DNA of 64,000 nucleotides from Rothia uropygialis (GTDB taxonomy: Bacteria; Actinomycetota; Actinomycetes; Actinomycetales; Micrococcaceae), in the NCBI RefSeq assembly GCF_004137765.1, contig NZ_NOIS01000001.1, positions 372,001 through 436,000 on the forward strand. Reading direction: 5' to 3'. The notes beneath the pieces were generated by a model that worked only from the letters and a program-made list of their open reading frames with translations, did no database searches and was not told where the DNA came from. Each line of letters begins with the position of its first letter. The stretch's first letter is position 1. Below are positions 1 through 13,276 of this stretch, in pieces. A program made the position numbers and the translations under genes.

Positions 1-996
1 CACATGGGCGAAATACGCATCACGGGCCCAGATGCCACCGCGCTTCTCGACTATGCGTTGGTCTCTTCCTTCTCCAAGCTTGCCGTCGGCCGCGCGAAGT
101 ACTCCGTGATGGCCAATGAACAAGGTGGGCTGGTCGACGACCTGATTACGTATCGTGTGGCCGAGGAGGAATACCTCGTCGTTCCCAACGCCTCCAATGC
201 GGACGCCGTCCTCCGTGAGTTCACCGTCCGTGGAACCGAATTCGATGCGAGCGTCCACGAAGAAACCGCGGCCACCTCGCTCGTTGCATTGCAGGGACCC
301 GTGGCGGCCGAAGTTCTGGAGAGCGTCCTCGACGAACTTCAGCTCGCCGAAGGAGGCACGGAACTTCCCGGACTCAAGTATTACGCGTCCGCGCCCGCGA
401 CCGTGGGCGGCATCGACGTTCTGCTCGCCCGCACTGGGTACACGGGTGAGGATGGATTCGAACTGTATGTACCCAACGAGTCGGCCGAGGCCCTTTGGAA
501 ACTTCTCCAGGAGGCCGGGAAGGACAAAGGGGTCGTGCCTGCGGGCCTGGCTGCCCGCGACTCCTTGCGACTCGAAGCGGGCATGCCGCTCTACGGACAC
601 GAGCTCGGAGCCGATATCTCTCCCTATACCTCGGGACTGGGAAGAATGGTCGACGGCGCGCTCAAGAGCAAAGCGGACTTCGTCGGCAGGAGCGCATTGG
701 AGAAGGCACAAAGCGCCGCAGAGGACCCAGACCATCGGGTACTTGTTGGGCTCAAAGGCCTGTCCAAACGGCCCGCACGCGCCGGTTCGACGCTGCTCGA
801 GGGCGATGGGGACGAGGGCCGGGAGATCGGGGAAGTCACATCCGGGATTCCGTCGCCGACCCTGGGCTACCCTGTAGCGCTGGCTTTCGTCGAGGCCCGG
901 CACGCAGACGTGGGAACAACCATCGCGGTCGACATCCGCGGAAAATCCAATGATTTCGAGGTCGTGGAACTGCCGTTCTACAGCCGATCGAAATAG
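1..996 (+). CDS. gcvT: Aminomethyltransferase, glycine cleavage T protein (5' end missing)
   Basis: T protein of the cytosolic glycine cleavage system. It takes the aminomethyl group from the lipoylated H protein and, with tetrahydrofolate, releases ammonia and forms methylene-THF. The window opens inside the gene: codon 1 is the His of the family phrase SHMGEIR, so roughly the first 50-60 residues lie upstream, and the ATG at 4 is internal. Visible family features are ALVSSFSKLAVGRAKYSVM, the folate-binding GRTGYTGEDGFELY-type stretch (as ARTGYTGEDGFELYVP), the ARDSLRLEAGMPLYGHEL segment, and the C-terminal barrel with the GEVTSGIPSPTLG motif. It runs to a TAG at 994-996. sdaA follows 56 bp later on the same strand, so glycine-to-serine-to-pyruvate catabolism is probably co-transcribed. 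Confidence 0.95.
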   Translation, partial: HMGEIRITGPDATALLDYALVSSFSKLAVGRAKYSVMANEQGGLVDDLITYRVAEEEYLVVPNASNADAVLREFTVRGTEFDASVHEETAATSLVALQGPVAAEVLESVLDELQLAEGGTELPGLKYYASAPATVGGIDVLLARTGYTGEDGFELYVPNESAEALWKLLQEAGKDKGVVPAGLAARDSLRLEAGMPLYGHELGADISPYTSGLGRMVDGALKSKADFVGRSALEKAQSAAEDPDHRVLVGLKGLSKRPARAGSTLLEGDGDEGREIGEVTSGIPSPTLGYPVALAFVEARHADVGTTIAVDIRGKSNDFEVVELPFYSRSK

Positions 997-1052
997 ATTC
1001 CGTGACTTCCGGTTCTGCCGAAGCACAAGTACCAGGGGAGGTGTGGAAGGCC

Positions 1053-2501
1053 ATGAAAAGCACCACCGATATCAGCATTTTCGACCTGTTCAGCATCGGT
1101 GTGGGTCCCTCAAGCTCCCACACCGTGGGGCCGATGAGAGCTGCCAACCGATTCGTCACCGAACTGATCGGCGCTGGTCGTCTCGATGACGTCGCAGGGA
1201 TCAAGGTCGACCTCTACGGTTCCTTGGCCGCAACGGGTGCAGGACATGGAACCATGTCCGCGGTCGTCAAGGGACTCCTGGGCTGGGTCCCGGAGACCAT
1301 TGACGTCGCAGAGGCCGAACGGATGGTCTCCGAGAATCAGGCAACCGGAAAGCTCGTGCTCGCTGGATTCGGACCCGAAGTAACTCCGTCCGAGGCGGGC
1401 CGGGACCTCTTGGTCTCCGGACCCGAGGTCGAGGTCAGCGAAGCCGCGATGGTGCTGCGGCCGCTGACCATCCTGGAGCGGCATACCAACGGTATTCGTT
1501 TCACCGCGACCGACGCGGACGGGTTGATGCTGGACGAGAGGACATACTTCTCCGTTGGCGGCGGATTCGTGATCGAAGAAGGCGAAGAAGCCGCCGGGGG
1601 AGACAGCCTCACGGACGTTCCGTACGCGTTCGAATCCGCCGAGGAATTGATCTCACAAGCCAACGAGGCACGCATCTCGATTGCGGAACTCAAGATGGCC
1701 AACGAGATGACGGCGCGTTCTCGCGAGGACGTCGAGGCCGGGATCCTCCGGATCTACCGCGTCATGCGCGAATGCATCGGGTCCTCGCTGACACGGATCG
1801 GATACCTCCCGGGTGCCCTCAAGGTCCGGTGCCGGGCCCAGCGCTGGCATCGGGAACTGCTGGACGAAGATCCCAACAAGGACCCGCAGTACGCGATCGA
1901 TTGGGTCAACCTGATTGCGCTCGCGGTCAACGAGGAAAATGCCTTCGGCGGCAAAGTCGTCACGGCTCCGACGAATGGTGCGGCCGGAATCGTGCCGGCG
2001 GTGCTCCACTACGCGGTGAACTACATCCCGGCGATCCGCCACGGAGGGAGAAAGGTCCGCGAGAAAGCGGTCATCGACTTCTTCCTCGCCGCGTCCGCGG
2101 TCGGGACGCTGTACAAGAAGCGCGCGTCGATCTCCGGAGCCGAAGTCGGTTGCCAAGGTGAAGTGGGCTCGGCCTCGTCGATCGCGGCCGGGGGGCTGGC
2201 GCAGGTTCTCGGCGGCAACGTCGAACAGGTTGAGAACGCCGCCGAAATCGCGATGGAACACAATCTCGGGTTGACCTGTGATCCGGTCGGTGGTCTCGTC
2301 CAGATCCCCTGCATCGAACGGAACGCCATGGCCGCGGCCAAGGCCGTGAATGCAGCGAAGATGGCGATGCGCGGAGACGGGGAGCATCGGGTCTCCCTGG
2401 ACCAAGTCATCGAGACGATGCGGCAGACAGGCGTCGACATGTCCAACAGGTACAAAGAGACCTCTCAGGGCGGTCTGGCCGTCAACGTGGTCGAGTGCTG
2501 A
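1053..2501 (+). CDS. sdaA: L-serine dehydratase (single-chain, iron-sulfur)
   Basis: Deaminates L-serine to pyruvate and ammonia in the cytosol using a [4Fe-4S] cluster. The protein opens with the family signature SIFDLFSIGVGPSSSHTVGP (N-terminal beta domain) and continues into the alpha domain with VVTAPTNGAAGIVPAVL, SGAEVGCQGEVGSAS and NLGLTCDPVGGLVQIPC, whose cysteines are the expected cluster ligands. Length is about 482 aa, normal for the fused alpha/beta type. I chose the ATG at 1053 because the family begins only a few residues before FDLF; the frame is open upstream to a GTG at 1002, and GTG 1041 is another possibility. Purine-rich GGGGAGG (1035-1041) and GGAAGG (1045-1050) precede it. 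It lies directly downstream of gcvT, which fits disposal of serine made from glycine. Confidence 0.95.
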   Translation: MKSTTDISIFDLFSIGVGPSSSHTVGPMRAANRFVTELIGAGRLDDVAGIKVDLYGSLAATGAGHGTMSAVVKGLLGWVPETIDVAEAERMVSENQATGKLVLAGFGPEVTPSEAGRDLLVSGPEVEVSEAAMVLRPLTILERHTNGIRFTATDADGLMLDERTYFSVGGGFVIEEGEEAAGGDSLTDVPYAFESAEELISQANEARISIAELKMANEMTARSREDVEAGILRIYRVMRECIGSSLTRIGYLPGALKVRCRAQRWHRELLDEDPNKDPQYAIDWVNLIALAVNEENAFGGKVVTAPTNGAAGIVPAVLHYAVNYIPAIRHGGRKVREKAVIDFFLAASAVGTLYKKRASISGAEVGCQGEVGSASSIAAGGLAQVLGGNVEQVENAAEIAMEHNLGLTCDPVGGLVQIPCIERNAMAAAKAVNAAKMAMRGDGEHRVSLDQVIETMRQTGVDMSNRYKETSQGGLAVNVVEC

Positions 2502-2847
2502 AGGAGAGGATTGCCCTCGAGGCGGCAATTCGGCAGGGTGCCGACGTCGCCGACCGAGCAGAGCGAGCGTCTCACGGCGACAAACCGCCACTACCACGGG
2601 TGGACAGAACCGTCGGAACCATGTAGAGTAAAAATTTGCGCTTTCCCTAAATTTTTGTGCCTTCATATAGCGGTGGGTACAACTGATGGATCCAGCTCAC
2701 GCTTCCAGGCAACCACGACCACCGACTCACAGAGATCGCCCATTTACGGGTCGAACCTCGTGCGCCTAAGATCGACCGCCGGAACGTGGGAAACCGTGGA
2801 TCCGGGCAAGCCTTCGTGTACAGACAGGTCTGTGGAAGGATCCAATC
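2502..2847 (+). promoter_or_regulatory. rpoB promoter and long leader
   Basis: This 346-bp stretch has no convincing gene. A candidate housekeeping promoter is TGGACA (2601-2606), a 17-base spacer, and TAGAGT (2624-2629), followed by an AT-rich run unusual for the region (about 2630-2655). A transcript starting there would have an untranslated leader of about 210 bases. A GGAAGGA ribosome binding site (2834-2840) sits 7 bases before the rpoB TTG. The promoter is inferred from sequence only. Confidence 0.5.
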
Positions 2848-6363
<3,516 letters not shown>

Positions 6364-6416
6364 ATCTCACTCATCCACACCAGATCCTTCAAGAGTTTTT
6401 GAGAGAAAAGGACCCC

Positions 6417-9400
6417 ATGTCCAACGAATCTTCACTTGGCCTGATGCGGATTGGCCTGGCCACCGCGGAAGACATCCGAAACTGGTCATACGGTGAGGTC
6501 AAAAAGCCTGAGACCATCAACTACCGAACCCTGAAGCCGGAGAAAGAAGGCCTGTTCGACGAGCGGATCTTCGGTCCGACCCGCGACTGGGAATGCTACT
6601 GCGGCAAGTACAAGCGCGTGCGCTTCAAGGGCATCATCTGTGAGCGCTGCGGCGTCGAGGTGACTCGCGCCAAGGTGCGTCGTGAGCGCATGGGCCATAT
6701 CGAACTGGCCGCGCCCGTGACTCACATTTGGTACTTCAAGGGCGTTCCTTCACGCCTCGGCTACTTGCTCGATTTGGCGCCGAAGGATCTCGAGAAGATC
6801 ATTTACTTCGCCGCGTACATGATCACCTGGGTCGATGAGGAAGGTCGTCACGACGATCTGCCGAATCTCCAGGCGGCACACGACAAGGACAAGAAAGCTC
6901 TCGAGACCGAGCGCGACGCCGATATTGCGGCAATCGCCAAGGAAACCGAGGAAGAACTTGCCCGCATCGAGGCCGAAGGCGGCAAGGCCGCAGAGAAGCG
7001 CAAGCTGCGCGACTCCTCGGAGCGTCAGATGGCACAGGTGCGCAAGCGTGTCGATGCCGAGATCGCACACATGGATCAGGTTTTCGACCGTTTCAAGAGC
7101 CTCAAGGTCAGCGACCTCGAAGGTGATGAGGCGCTCTACCGTTCCATGGTCGACAAGTACGGCATGTACTTCGAGGGGTCGATGGGCGCCGAGTCCATCA
7201 AGAACCGCCTCGAGAATTTCGACATGGCCGGCGAAGCCGAAGCGCTGCGCGACATCATCCAGAACGGCAAGGGGCAGCGGAAGACCCGTGCGCTCAAGCG
7301 CCTCAAGGTCATCAATGCATTCCTGACGACCAACAACTCGCCTTTGGGCATGGTCCTCGACGCGGTTCCGGTCATTCCTCCGGAGCTTCGCCCGATGGTT
7401 CAGCTGGACGGCGGCCGTTTCGCGACCTCAGACCTCAATGATTTGTATCGTCGCGTGATCAACCGCAATAACCGTCTCAAGCGTCTGCTGGATCTCGGTG
7501 CCCCCGAGATCATCGTGAACAACGAAAAGCGCATGCTCCAGGAAGCGGTTGATTCGCTGTTCGACAACGGTCGACGCGGCCGCCCGGTCACCGGACCCGG
7601 CAACCGTCCGTTGAAGTCGCTGTCCGACATGCTGAAGGGCAAGCAGGGACGTTTCCGTCAGAACCTGTTGGGCAAGCGCGTCGACTACTCGGGTCGTTCC
7701 GTGATCGTCGTCGGGCCCCAGCTGAAGATGCACCAGTGTGGTTTGCCGAAGCAGATGGCGCTGGAGCTGTTCAAGCCGTTCGTGATGAAGCGCCTGGTCG
7801 ATCTGAACCATGCTCAGAACATCAAGTCGGCTAAGCGAATGGTCGAGCGTTTCCGCCCGCAGGTGTGGGATGTTCTCGAAGAGATCATCACTGAGCACCC
7901 CGTGCTGCTGAACCGCGCGCCGACTCTGCACCGACTCGGTATTCAGGCATTCGAACCGCAACTCGTCGAGGGCAAGGCCATCCAGCTGCACCCGCTCGTG
8001 TGCTCCGCGTTCAACGCCGACTTCGACGGTGACCAGATGGCAGTGCACCTGCCGCTGAGCCCCGAGGCGCAGGCCGAGGCGCGTGTTCTGATGCTGTCCT
8101 CGAACAACATCCTCAAGCCCTCTGACGGTCGTCCCGTGGCGGTTCCGTCCCAGGACATGATCATCGGTCTTTACCACTTGACCACGGTGCGCGAAGGCGA
8201 AAAGGGTGAGGGCCACGCGTTCTCGTCCTTGGCGGAAGCGCTCATGGCCATGGAGCGCAAAGAGATTCACCTGAACTCACGCGTGAAGATCGTTCTCGAT
8301 GACTTCGTCCCATACGAAGGATGGGAAGCTCCCGAGGGTTGGGAACAGGGTCAGCCCGTTCTGGTCGAATGCACCGTCGGTCAGGTTCTCTTCAACGAGA
8401 CTCTTCCTGCCGATTACCCGTGGTTCAATGGCATCGCCGACAAGAAGGGGCTCGGTCAGCTCGTCAACGATCTGGCGGAGAACTACCCGATGGTCGACGT
8501 CGCTCGCACCTTGGACAACCTCAAGGACACCGGTTTCTACTGGGCTTCTCGCTCGGGCGTGACCGTTGCGGTCTCCGATATCGCGACACCTCCGGCCAAG
8601 CCGGAGATCATGGCCGGTTACGAGAAGCAGGCCGACGAGATCCAGGGCCAGTACGAGTTGGGTCTGATCGACGACGACGAGCGCCGTTCCGAGTTGATTG
8701 ACATCTGGACCAAAGCGACCGACGAGGTCGCCCAGGCCATGCGAGACAACTTGACCGATCTCAACACGATCAACCGCATGGTGTCTTCGGGAGCTCGCGG
8801 TAACTGGATGCAGGTTCGCCAGATCGCGGGTATTCGTGGTCTCGTGGCCAACACCCGCGGCGAGATCATGCCCCGTCCGATCAAGTCTTCCTACCGTGAA
8901 GGCCTGTCGGTTCTGGAGTACTTCATCGCGACCCACGGTGCCCGCAAGGGTCTTGCGGATACCGCGTTGCGTACCGCCAACTCGGGTTACTTGACGCGTC
9001 GTCTGGTCGACGTCTCGCAGGACGTCATCGTCCGCGAGCTGGACTGCCAGACGCGCCGCGGCCTGAACCTCCCGCTCGTCCAGATCGACGAGGACACCGG
9101 CTCGGTCATGCTGCACGAGGACGTCGAGAATTCGATCCATGGTCGTATTCTTGCGGTCGATGTCAAGGACGAGGACGGAAACGTTCTGGCCAACGCGGGC
9201 GACGACGTATCGGACACCGTGATCCGGACGTTGTACAAGGCGGGCATCCAGACCGTGCGCGTTCGCTCGGTACTGACGTGCGAGTCTGCGGTCGGCGTGT
9301 GCGCAAAATGCTATGGGCGTTCGATGGCTTCCGGAAACCTGGTGGACATCGGCGAGGCCGTCGGCATTATCGCCGCCCAGTCCATTGGCGAGCCCGGTAC

Positions 9401-10310
9401 CCAGCTGACCATGCGTACCTTCCACACCGGCGGTGTTGCTTCGGCAGAGGACATTACGCAGGGTCTGCCGCGTATTCAGGAGCTCTTCGAGGCTCGTACC
9501 CCGAAGGGCGTCGCGCCGATCTCCGAGATCGCAGGTCGTGTGTCGATCGAGGACACGGACAAGGCTCTCAAGATCATCGTGACCCCGGACAACAAGGACG
9601 ACGAGGCGATTGCCTACCCGATCCTCCGCCGTGCGCGTCTGCTCATTGAAGACGGCGACCGTGTGGAGGTCGGCCAGCAGCTGGTCTCCGGCGCGGTGGA
9701 TCCGAAGGAAGTTCTGCGTATTCGCGGTCCCCGTGAGGCGCAGAAGCACCTGGTGGACGAGGTCCAGGGCGTGTACCGGTCTCAGGGTGTGGGCATCCAC
9801 GACAAGCACGTGGAAGTCATCATCCGTCAGATGACACGTCGTATCACGGTCATCGAGTCCGGAGACACTTCCTTGCTTCCGGGTGAGCTCGTGGAGACCG
9901 TCGCATTCCAGCAGGCCAACAAGAAGGCCATGGTCAACCAGCAGCGTCCCGCGGCTGGTCGTCCGGAGCTCATGGGTATTACCAAGGCTTCGCTGGCGAC
10001 GGATTCGTGGCTCTCTGCGGCCTCCTTCCAGGAGACCACTCGAGTCCTGACCCAGGCCGCGATGGAGGGCAAGTCGGATCCCTTGGTCGGTCTCAAGGAG
10101 AACGTGATCATCGGTAAGCTCATCCCGGCCGGTACCGGTCTCGATCGTTACAACAACATCGAGGTCGAGCCGACCGAGGAGGCTCGCGAAAAGCTGTACG
10201 CCAACTCGACCGGGTTCGGCGATTTCAGCTATGCCGCTGAGAACGACGCCTCCGTGGCGGCCGAGTTCCAGGCCATCCCGTTGGATGACTACGACTTCGG
10301 AAGCAACTGA
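6417..10310 (+). CDS. rpoC: DNA-directed RNA polymerase subunit beta'
   Basis: Largest subunit of RNA polymerase, 1297 aa; holds the catalytic magnesium. The N-terminal zinc site is C60, C62, C75, C78. The absolutely conserved active-site loop NADFDGDQM is at 533-541, with magnesium ligands D535, D537 and D539. A second zinc cluster ([11 protein letters not shown]) and the trigger-loop/bridge region with [19 protein letters not shown] are present. I chose ATG 6417 because [15 protein letters not shown] matches the family start and AAAGGA lies just upstream; the frame stays open back to 6399. An actinobacterial insertion rich in Glu/Lys/Ala lies around residues 150-215. It ends 41 bp before a perfect hairpin that separates it from the pca operon. 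Confidence 0.99.
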   Translation: MSNESSLGLMRIGLATAEDIRNWSYGEVKKPETINYRTLKPEKEGLFDERIFGPTRDWECYCGKYKRVRFKGIICERCGVEVTRAKVRRERMGHIELAAPVTHIWYFKGVPSRLGYLLDLAPKDLEKIIYFAAYMITWVDEEGRHDDLPNLQAAHDKDKKALETERDADIAAIAKETEEELARIEAEGGKAAEKRKLRDSSERQMAQVRKRVDAEIAHMDQVFDRFKSLKVSDLEGDEALYRSMVDKYGMYFEGSMGAESIKNRLENFDMAGEAEALRDIIQNGKGQRKTRALKRLKVINAFLTTNNSPLGMVLDAVPVIPPELRPMVQLDGGRFATSDLNDLYRRVINRNNRLKRLLDLGAPEIIVNNEKRMLQEAVDSLFDNGRRGRPVTGPGNRPLKSLSDMLKGKQGRFRQNLLGKRVDYSGRSVIVVGPQLKMHQCGLPKQMALELFKPFVMKRLVDLNHAQNIKSAKRMVERFRPQVWDVLEEIITEHPVLLNRAPTLHRLGIQAFEPQLVEGKAIQLHPLVCSAFNADFDGDQMAVHLPLSPEAQAEARVLMLSSNNILKPSDGRPVAVPSQDMIIGLYHLTTVREGEKGEGHAFSSLAEALMAMERKEIHLNSRVKIVLDDFVPYEGWEAPEGWEQGQPVLVECTVGQVLFNETLPADYPWFNGIADKKGLGQLVNDLAENYPMVDVARTLDNLKDTGFYWASRSGVTVAVSDIATPPAKPEIMAGYEKQADEIQGQYELGLIDDDERRSELIDIWTKATDEVAQAMRDNLTDLNTINRMVSSGARGNWMQVRQIAGIRGLVANTRGEIMPRPIKSSYREGLSVLEYFIATHGARKGLADTALRTANSGYLTRRLVDVSQDVIVRELDCQTRRGLNLPLVQIDEDTGSVMLHEDVENSIHGRILAVDVKDEDGNVLANAGDDVSDTVIRTLYKAGIQTVRVRSVLTCESAVGVCAKCYGRSMASGNLVDIGEAVGIIAAQSIGEPGTQLTMRTFHTGGVASAEDITQGLPRIQELFEARTPKGVAPISEIAGRVSIEDTDKALKIIVTPDNKDDEAIAYPILRRARLLIEDGDRVEVGQQLVSGAVDPKEVLRIRGPREAQKHLVDEVQGVYRSQGVGIHDKHVEVIIRQMTRRITVIESGDTSLLPGELVETVAFQQANKKAMVNQQRPAAGRPELMGITKASLATDSWLSAASFQETTRVLTQAAMEGKSDPLVGLKENVIIGKLIPAGTGLDRYNNIEVEPTEEAREKLYANSTGFGDFSYAAENDASVAAEFQAIPLDDYDFGSN

Positions 10311-10325
10311 ATATAGAACGCACGT

Positions 10326-10394
10326 GAGCGGCTGAGTCCGCTCCACGCTCGACGGCGGCCGGCCCTCTCCTCCCGGAGAGGGCCGGCCGCCGTC
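10326..10394 (+). terminator. Tandem hairpin terminator after rpoC
   Basis: A small hairpin (arms 10326-10331 and 10338-10343) is followed by a perfect 20-bp inverted repeat (arms 10351-10370 and 10375-10394) with a 4-base loop. The stem is almost all G+C and no U run follows, as is common for actinobacterial terminators. It separates rpoBC from the pca operon. Confidence 0.85.
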
Positions 10395-10437
10395 GTTGTG
10401 CCGGGGCAGTTGCGGCCCAGGGCCAGCGAATCAAGCT

Positions 10438-10539
10438 TTGACAAGGTCTTGCGCTCTGTTCGCATTGCGTACGCCGAGTCACATTACGAACGGGCAAACG
10501 GTAGATTGACCACTGAACGGGTTATGCATCACACCCGTT
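10438..10539 (+). promoter_or_regulatory. pca operon promoter with candidate regulator-binding repeat
   Basis: TTGACA at 10438-10443 is a good -35 element, but the -10 expected near 10461 is poor. Downstream is a perfect 7-bp inverted repeat, AACGGGT (10516-10522) and ACCCGTT (10533-10539), spaced by 10 bases. The half-site GAACGGG also occurs at 10488-10494. IclR-family regulators bind short palindromes near their target promoters, so these are candidate sites for the IclR protein encoded at the end of this operon. A GGGAG ribosome binding site lies 6 bases before pcaH. Confidence 0.4.
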
Positions 10540-10556
10540 GCGGAAGGGAGATCGAC

Positions 10557-11390
10557 ATGGTGATCGAAGACCACGCCGAGAAAAATCTGGACGAAGAAAA
10601 CTTCACAGAGCGGTCGGTGACGAACCCCGACGCTGCTGCGGACAGTCAAGACTTCATCAACCGGCAGGTTCGGGAACAAAGGGAGCGGTACCAAGCCTCG
10701 GGCTCGGAGGAAACCCAGCCGCGACTCGACTATGCGCCGTATCGCAGTTCGGTTCTGCGGCACCCGACCAAGGACCTGCATCACACCGATCCGGAACTGA
10801 TCGAGTTGACCTCGCCGGCATTCGGTCATCGTGATATTCACGAGCTGGAATCCGATTTGACGATTCAGGGCGGGGGCGAGCCCATTGGTGAGAGGATCAA
10901 GATCCGCGGCCGTGTCATGGACTCGGCAGGGCGTCCCGTTCGCCATCAGCTCGTGGAGATATGGCAGGCCAATGCCGCGGGTCGGTACATTCACAAGCGC
11001 GATCAGCATCCGGCGCCGATTGACCCGAATTTCACCGGGGTCGGGCGATGCCTCACTGGTGAGGACGGCTCCTACGAATTCACAACCATCAAACCGGGGC
11101 CCTACCCCTGGAAGAATCACCGCAACGCCTGGAGGCCCGCGCACGTTCATTTCTCGTTGTTCGGTACGGATTTCACTCAGCGCATGATCACGCAGATGTA
11201 TTTCCCGGGGGATCCGCTCTTCGCCCTGGACCCGATATATCAGTCCATTGTCGATCCCAAGGCGCGCGAACGCTTGGTCGCAACCTACGACCACGGCGTG
11301 TCCGAACACGAATGGCTGTTGGGCTACAACTGGGACATCGTCCTGGGTGGCAGCAACCGTACTTGGATGGAATCGGAGGATGCTCAGTGA
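10557..11390 (+). CDS. pcaH: Protocatechuate 3,4-dioxygenase beta subunit
   Basis: Iron-bearing subunit of the intradiol dioxygenase that cleaves protocatechuate to 3-carboxy-cis,cis-muconate. All four ferric ligands expected from the Pseudomonas enzyme are present: Tyr144 (in AGRYIHK), Tyr183 (in PGPYPW), His196 and His198 (in RPAHVHFS). The core is preceded by the N-terminal PcaH-specific segment containing DYAPYRSSVLRHP. Start ATG 10557 has AAGGGAG 6 bases upstream and gives 277 aa; the frame is open upstream but the extra residues do not look like the family. pcaG follows with its start touching the pcaH stop, as expected for the alpha-beta pair. Confidence 0.95.
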   Translation: MVIEDHAEKNLDEENFTERSVTNPDAAADSQDFINRQVREQRERYQASGSEETQPRLDYAPYRSSVLRHPTKDLHHTDPELIELTSPAFGHRDIHELESDLTIQGGGEPIGERIKIRGRVMDSAGRPVRHQLVEIWQANAAGRYIHKRDQHPAPIDPNFTGVGRCLTGEDGSYEFTTIKPGPYPWKNHRNAWRPAHVHFSLFGTDFTQRMITQMYFPGDPLFALDPIYQSIVDPKARERLVATYDHGVSEHEWLLGYNWDIVLGGSNRTWMESEDAQ

Positions 11391-12034
11391 TGAACCGCGA
11401 GGAAACCGCAATTCCTGTCAGCTATGGTCGACCCGTGGACGCGGCGCCCGAGGACCTCACGCCGACGCCCGGGCAGACGATCGGTCCTTTCTTCGGATAC
11501 GCGACGGCTCATGAGGAAATGGGCCTGCCCTATCGGGGCGGCAATGAGCTCGTGAGCCAGTCGCGTCCGGATTCTGTGCGCCTCTTCGGCCAAGTATTCG
11601 ACGGGGAGGGAGAGGTCATTCCCGACGCGATGATCGAGATCTGGCAAGCCGACGAGAACGGGAACATTCCTGACCAGACGGGGTCGCTGAACCGTGACGG
11701 ATTCACGTTCACCGGATGGGGGCGCCACGCCGTGGACCGGTTGGGGACGTACAATTTCACGACGGTCAATCCGGGGCCTACGGGCTACGGTCACGCACCG
11801 TACTTCCTGATGGTGGTCTTCGCGCGTGGTCTCCTCAACCGTCTTTTCACACGCGTCTACCTTCCGGACGATGACGAAGCATTGGCCGCGGATCCGCTGT
11901 TGCAATCCCTGCCGGAGGACCGCCGCGGAACCCTCATTGCCACTCGACGTGACGACGGTTCGTTGCACCACGACATTCGCCTGCAGGGCGAGGACGAAAC
12001 CGTGTTCCTGAAGTTCCCAGGAATCGAGAGCTAG
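11390..12034 (+). CDS. pcaG: Protocatechuate 3,4-dioxygenase alpha subunit
   Basis: Partner of PcaH in the intradiol dioxygenase; completes the substrate pocket but does not bind iron. The 214-aa product has the PcaG opening TPGQTIGPFFGYA and the MIEIWQADENGNI strand pair. At the positions of the iron ligands it shows GPTGYGHAPYFLM instead of the YPW and HxH pattern, as expected for an alpha subunit. The start is ATG 11390, overlapping the last base of the pcaH stop; GTG 11387 is equally plausible, since GGAGGA at 11375-11380 is spaced 6 bases from it. Second gene of the pca operon. Confidence 0.94.
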   Translation: MNREETAIPVSYGRPVDAAPEDLTPTPGQTIGPFFGYATAHEEMGLPYRGGNELVSQSRPDSVRLFGQVFDGEGEVIPDAMIEIWQADENGNIPDQTGSLNRDGFTFTGWGRHAVDRLGTYNFTTVNPGPTGYGHAPYFLMVVFARGLLNRLFTRVYLPDDDEALAADPLLQSLPEDRRGTLIATRRDDGSLHHDIRLQGEDETVFLKFPGIES

Positions 12035-12037
12035 GGC

Positions 12038-13276
12038 ATGTCTTTCACGGATCTTTTGGTTCCCGGAGGCCACCGTGCCGAGTCCGTCGTCGGGGATGCT
12101 GCGATCCTGGACGCTCTGGTCCGCGCGGAATCCGCCTGGGTTCTCGCGCAGGCCGACGCGGGTTTCGCGGATGCCCCGAGCGCCGTGCGGGTCGCTTCGG
12201 CGATCGATTCCGGCCTTCACGATAACCTGCCGGAGATCGCCGAAGGCTCCGAGGGTGGCGGCAATCCCGTTATCGGCCTGGTCAAAGCGCTGAAATCCAA
12301 GGTCGCTCAGGCCTCGCCGAACGGGGAGGACCCAGGCACAGCTCTGGTGCATCGGGGGCTCACGAGCCAGGACATCCTGGACACGGCTTTGATGCTCGTG
12401 ATCAGGGACTCGTTGGGAAAAACCCATGCGGCACTGTGCCGGGCCGCGGACGACCTGTCCGTGGTGGCCGAAATGCACGCCGAGACGCCGATGGCGGCCA
12501 GGACGTTGGGCCAGCATGCCTTGCCTACGACTTTCGGTGCCCGGGCGGGCCGGTGGTTGGACGCCGTCGCGGCCGCGGCACGGGCGACGGATCCAGGACT
12601 TCTATGGCTTCCGGTCTCCGGAGGTGGCGCCGCCGGAACGAACGCTGCGGTTCTCGACCTGATGAACCTACACGATGACGAATCCCTGAACATGCCTGTT
12701 CCCGACCGCCTCGGGCTGATGTGGGCGCAACGACTGGGCCTGAACGGCCCGGCGGTCGAGCAAGTCTGGCATACGCGACGTCGTCCGATGATCGACGCGG
12801 TGCAACCTCTGGCGCAGGCGGCAACGGCCTGCGGCAAGATCGCGGGCGACATCGTGATTTCGTCCCGCGACGAGATCGCCGAACTCACGGAACCCATCGC
12901 GGCCGGACGCGGAGGATCGTCGTCGATGCCCCACAAACGGAATCCGAGCATGTCGATCCTCATCCGCCGCTCGGCGGTCATGGCGGCCCGATCCATGGGC
13001 GCGCTGTTGGAATCCGAGGCGCTCGCCGTCGAGGAAAGATCTGAACTCGCGTGGCACCTGGAGTGGGAACCGATTCGGTCGGTCGCCCGGCACGGGATCG
13101 TGGCGAGCACTATGTTGTCCGATCTGGTGTCCGGCCTCGAGGTCCACGCCGATGCCATGAACGCCAATCTGTGCCCGGACGGGAGCGAAGCATCGGAAAA
13201 GCGGAATACCGGCAACAGCGCCCATCAGGCTCGAACCGCCGCACGTCGATGGAAGCACGCGAAGGAGAACCAATGA
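12038..13276 (+). CDS. pcaB: 3-carboxy-cis,cis-muconate cycloisomerase
   Basis: Converts 3-carboxy-cis,cis-muconate into 4-carboxymuconolactone, the second step of the protocatechuate branch. It belongs to the fumarase/adenylosuccinate lyase superfamily: the signature GSSSMPHKRNPS lies at about 293-304, and earlier regions include VHRGLTSQDILDTAL and ARTLGQHALPTTFG. The 412-aa length is slightly shorter than the roughly 450-aa bacterial enzymes. It begins 3 bases after pcaG ends, and its stop overlaps the next start in an ATGA, so translational coupling is likely. Context excludes purB or argH as the identity. Confidence 0.93.
   Translation: MSFTDLLVPGGHRAESVVGDAAILDALVRAESAWVLAQADAGFADAPSAVRVASAIDSGLHDNLPEIAEGSEGGGNPVIGLVKALKSKVAQASPNGEDPGTALVHRGLTSQDILDTALMLVIRDSLGKTHAALCRAADDLSVVAEMHAETPMAARTLGQHALPTTFGARAGRWLDAVAAAARATDPGLLWLPVSGGGAAGTNAAVLDLMNLHDDESLNMPVPDRLGLMWAQRLGLNGPAVEQVWHTRRRPMIDAVQPLAQAATACGKIAGDIVISSRDEIAELTEPIAAGRGGSSSMPHKRNPSMSILIRRSAVMAARSMGALLESEALAVEERSELAWHLEWEPIRSVARHGIVASTMLSDLVSGLEVHADAMNANLCPDGSEASEKRNTGNSAHQARTAARRWKHAKENQ

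Noticed and set aside
8277-10346. Very long open frame (689 codons) on the minus strand opposite rpoC
   Set aside because: It arises from the codon bias of a GC-rich gene; the encoded sequence is His/Asp/Leu/Arg-rich without domains, and rpoC on the plus strand is certain. Similar antisense frames opposite rpoB, fusA, tuf, rpoA and the 39575 gene were rejected for the same reason.
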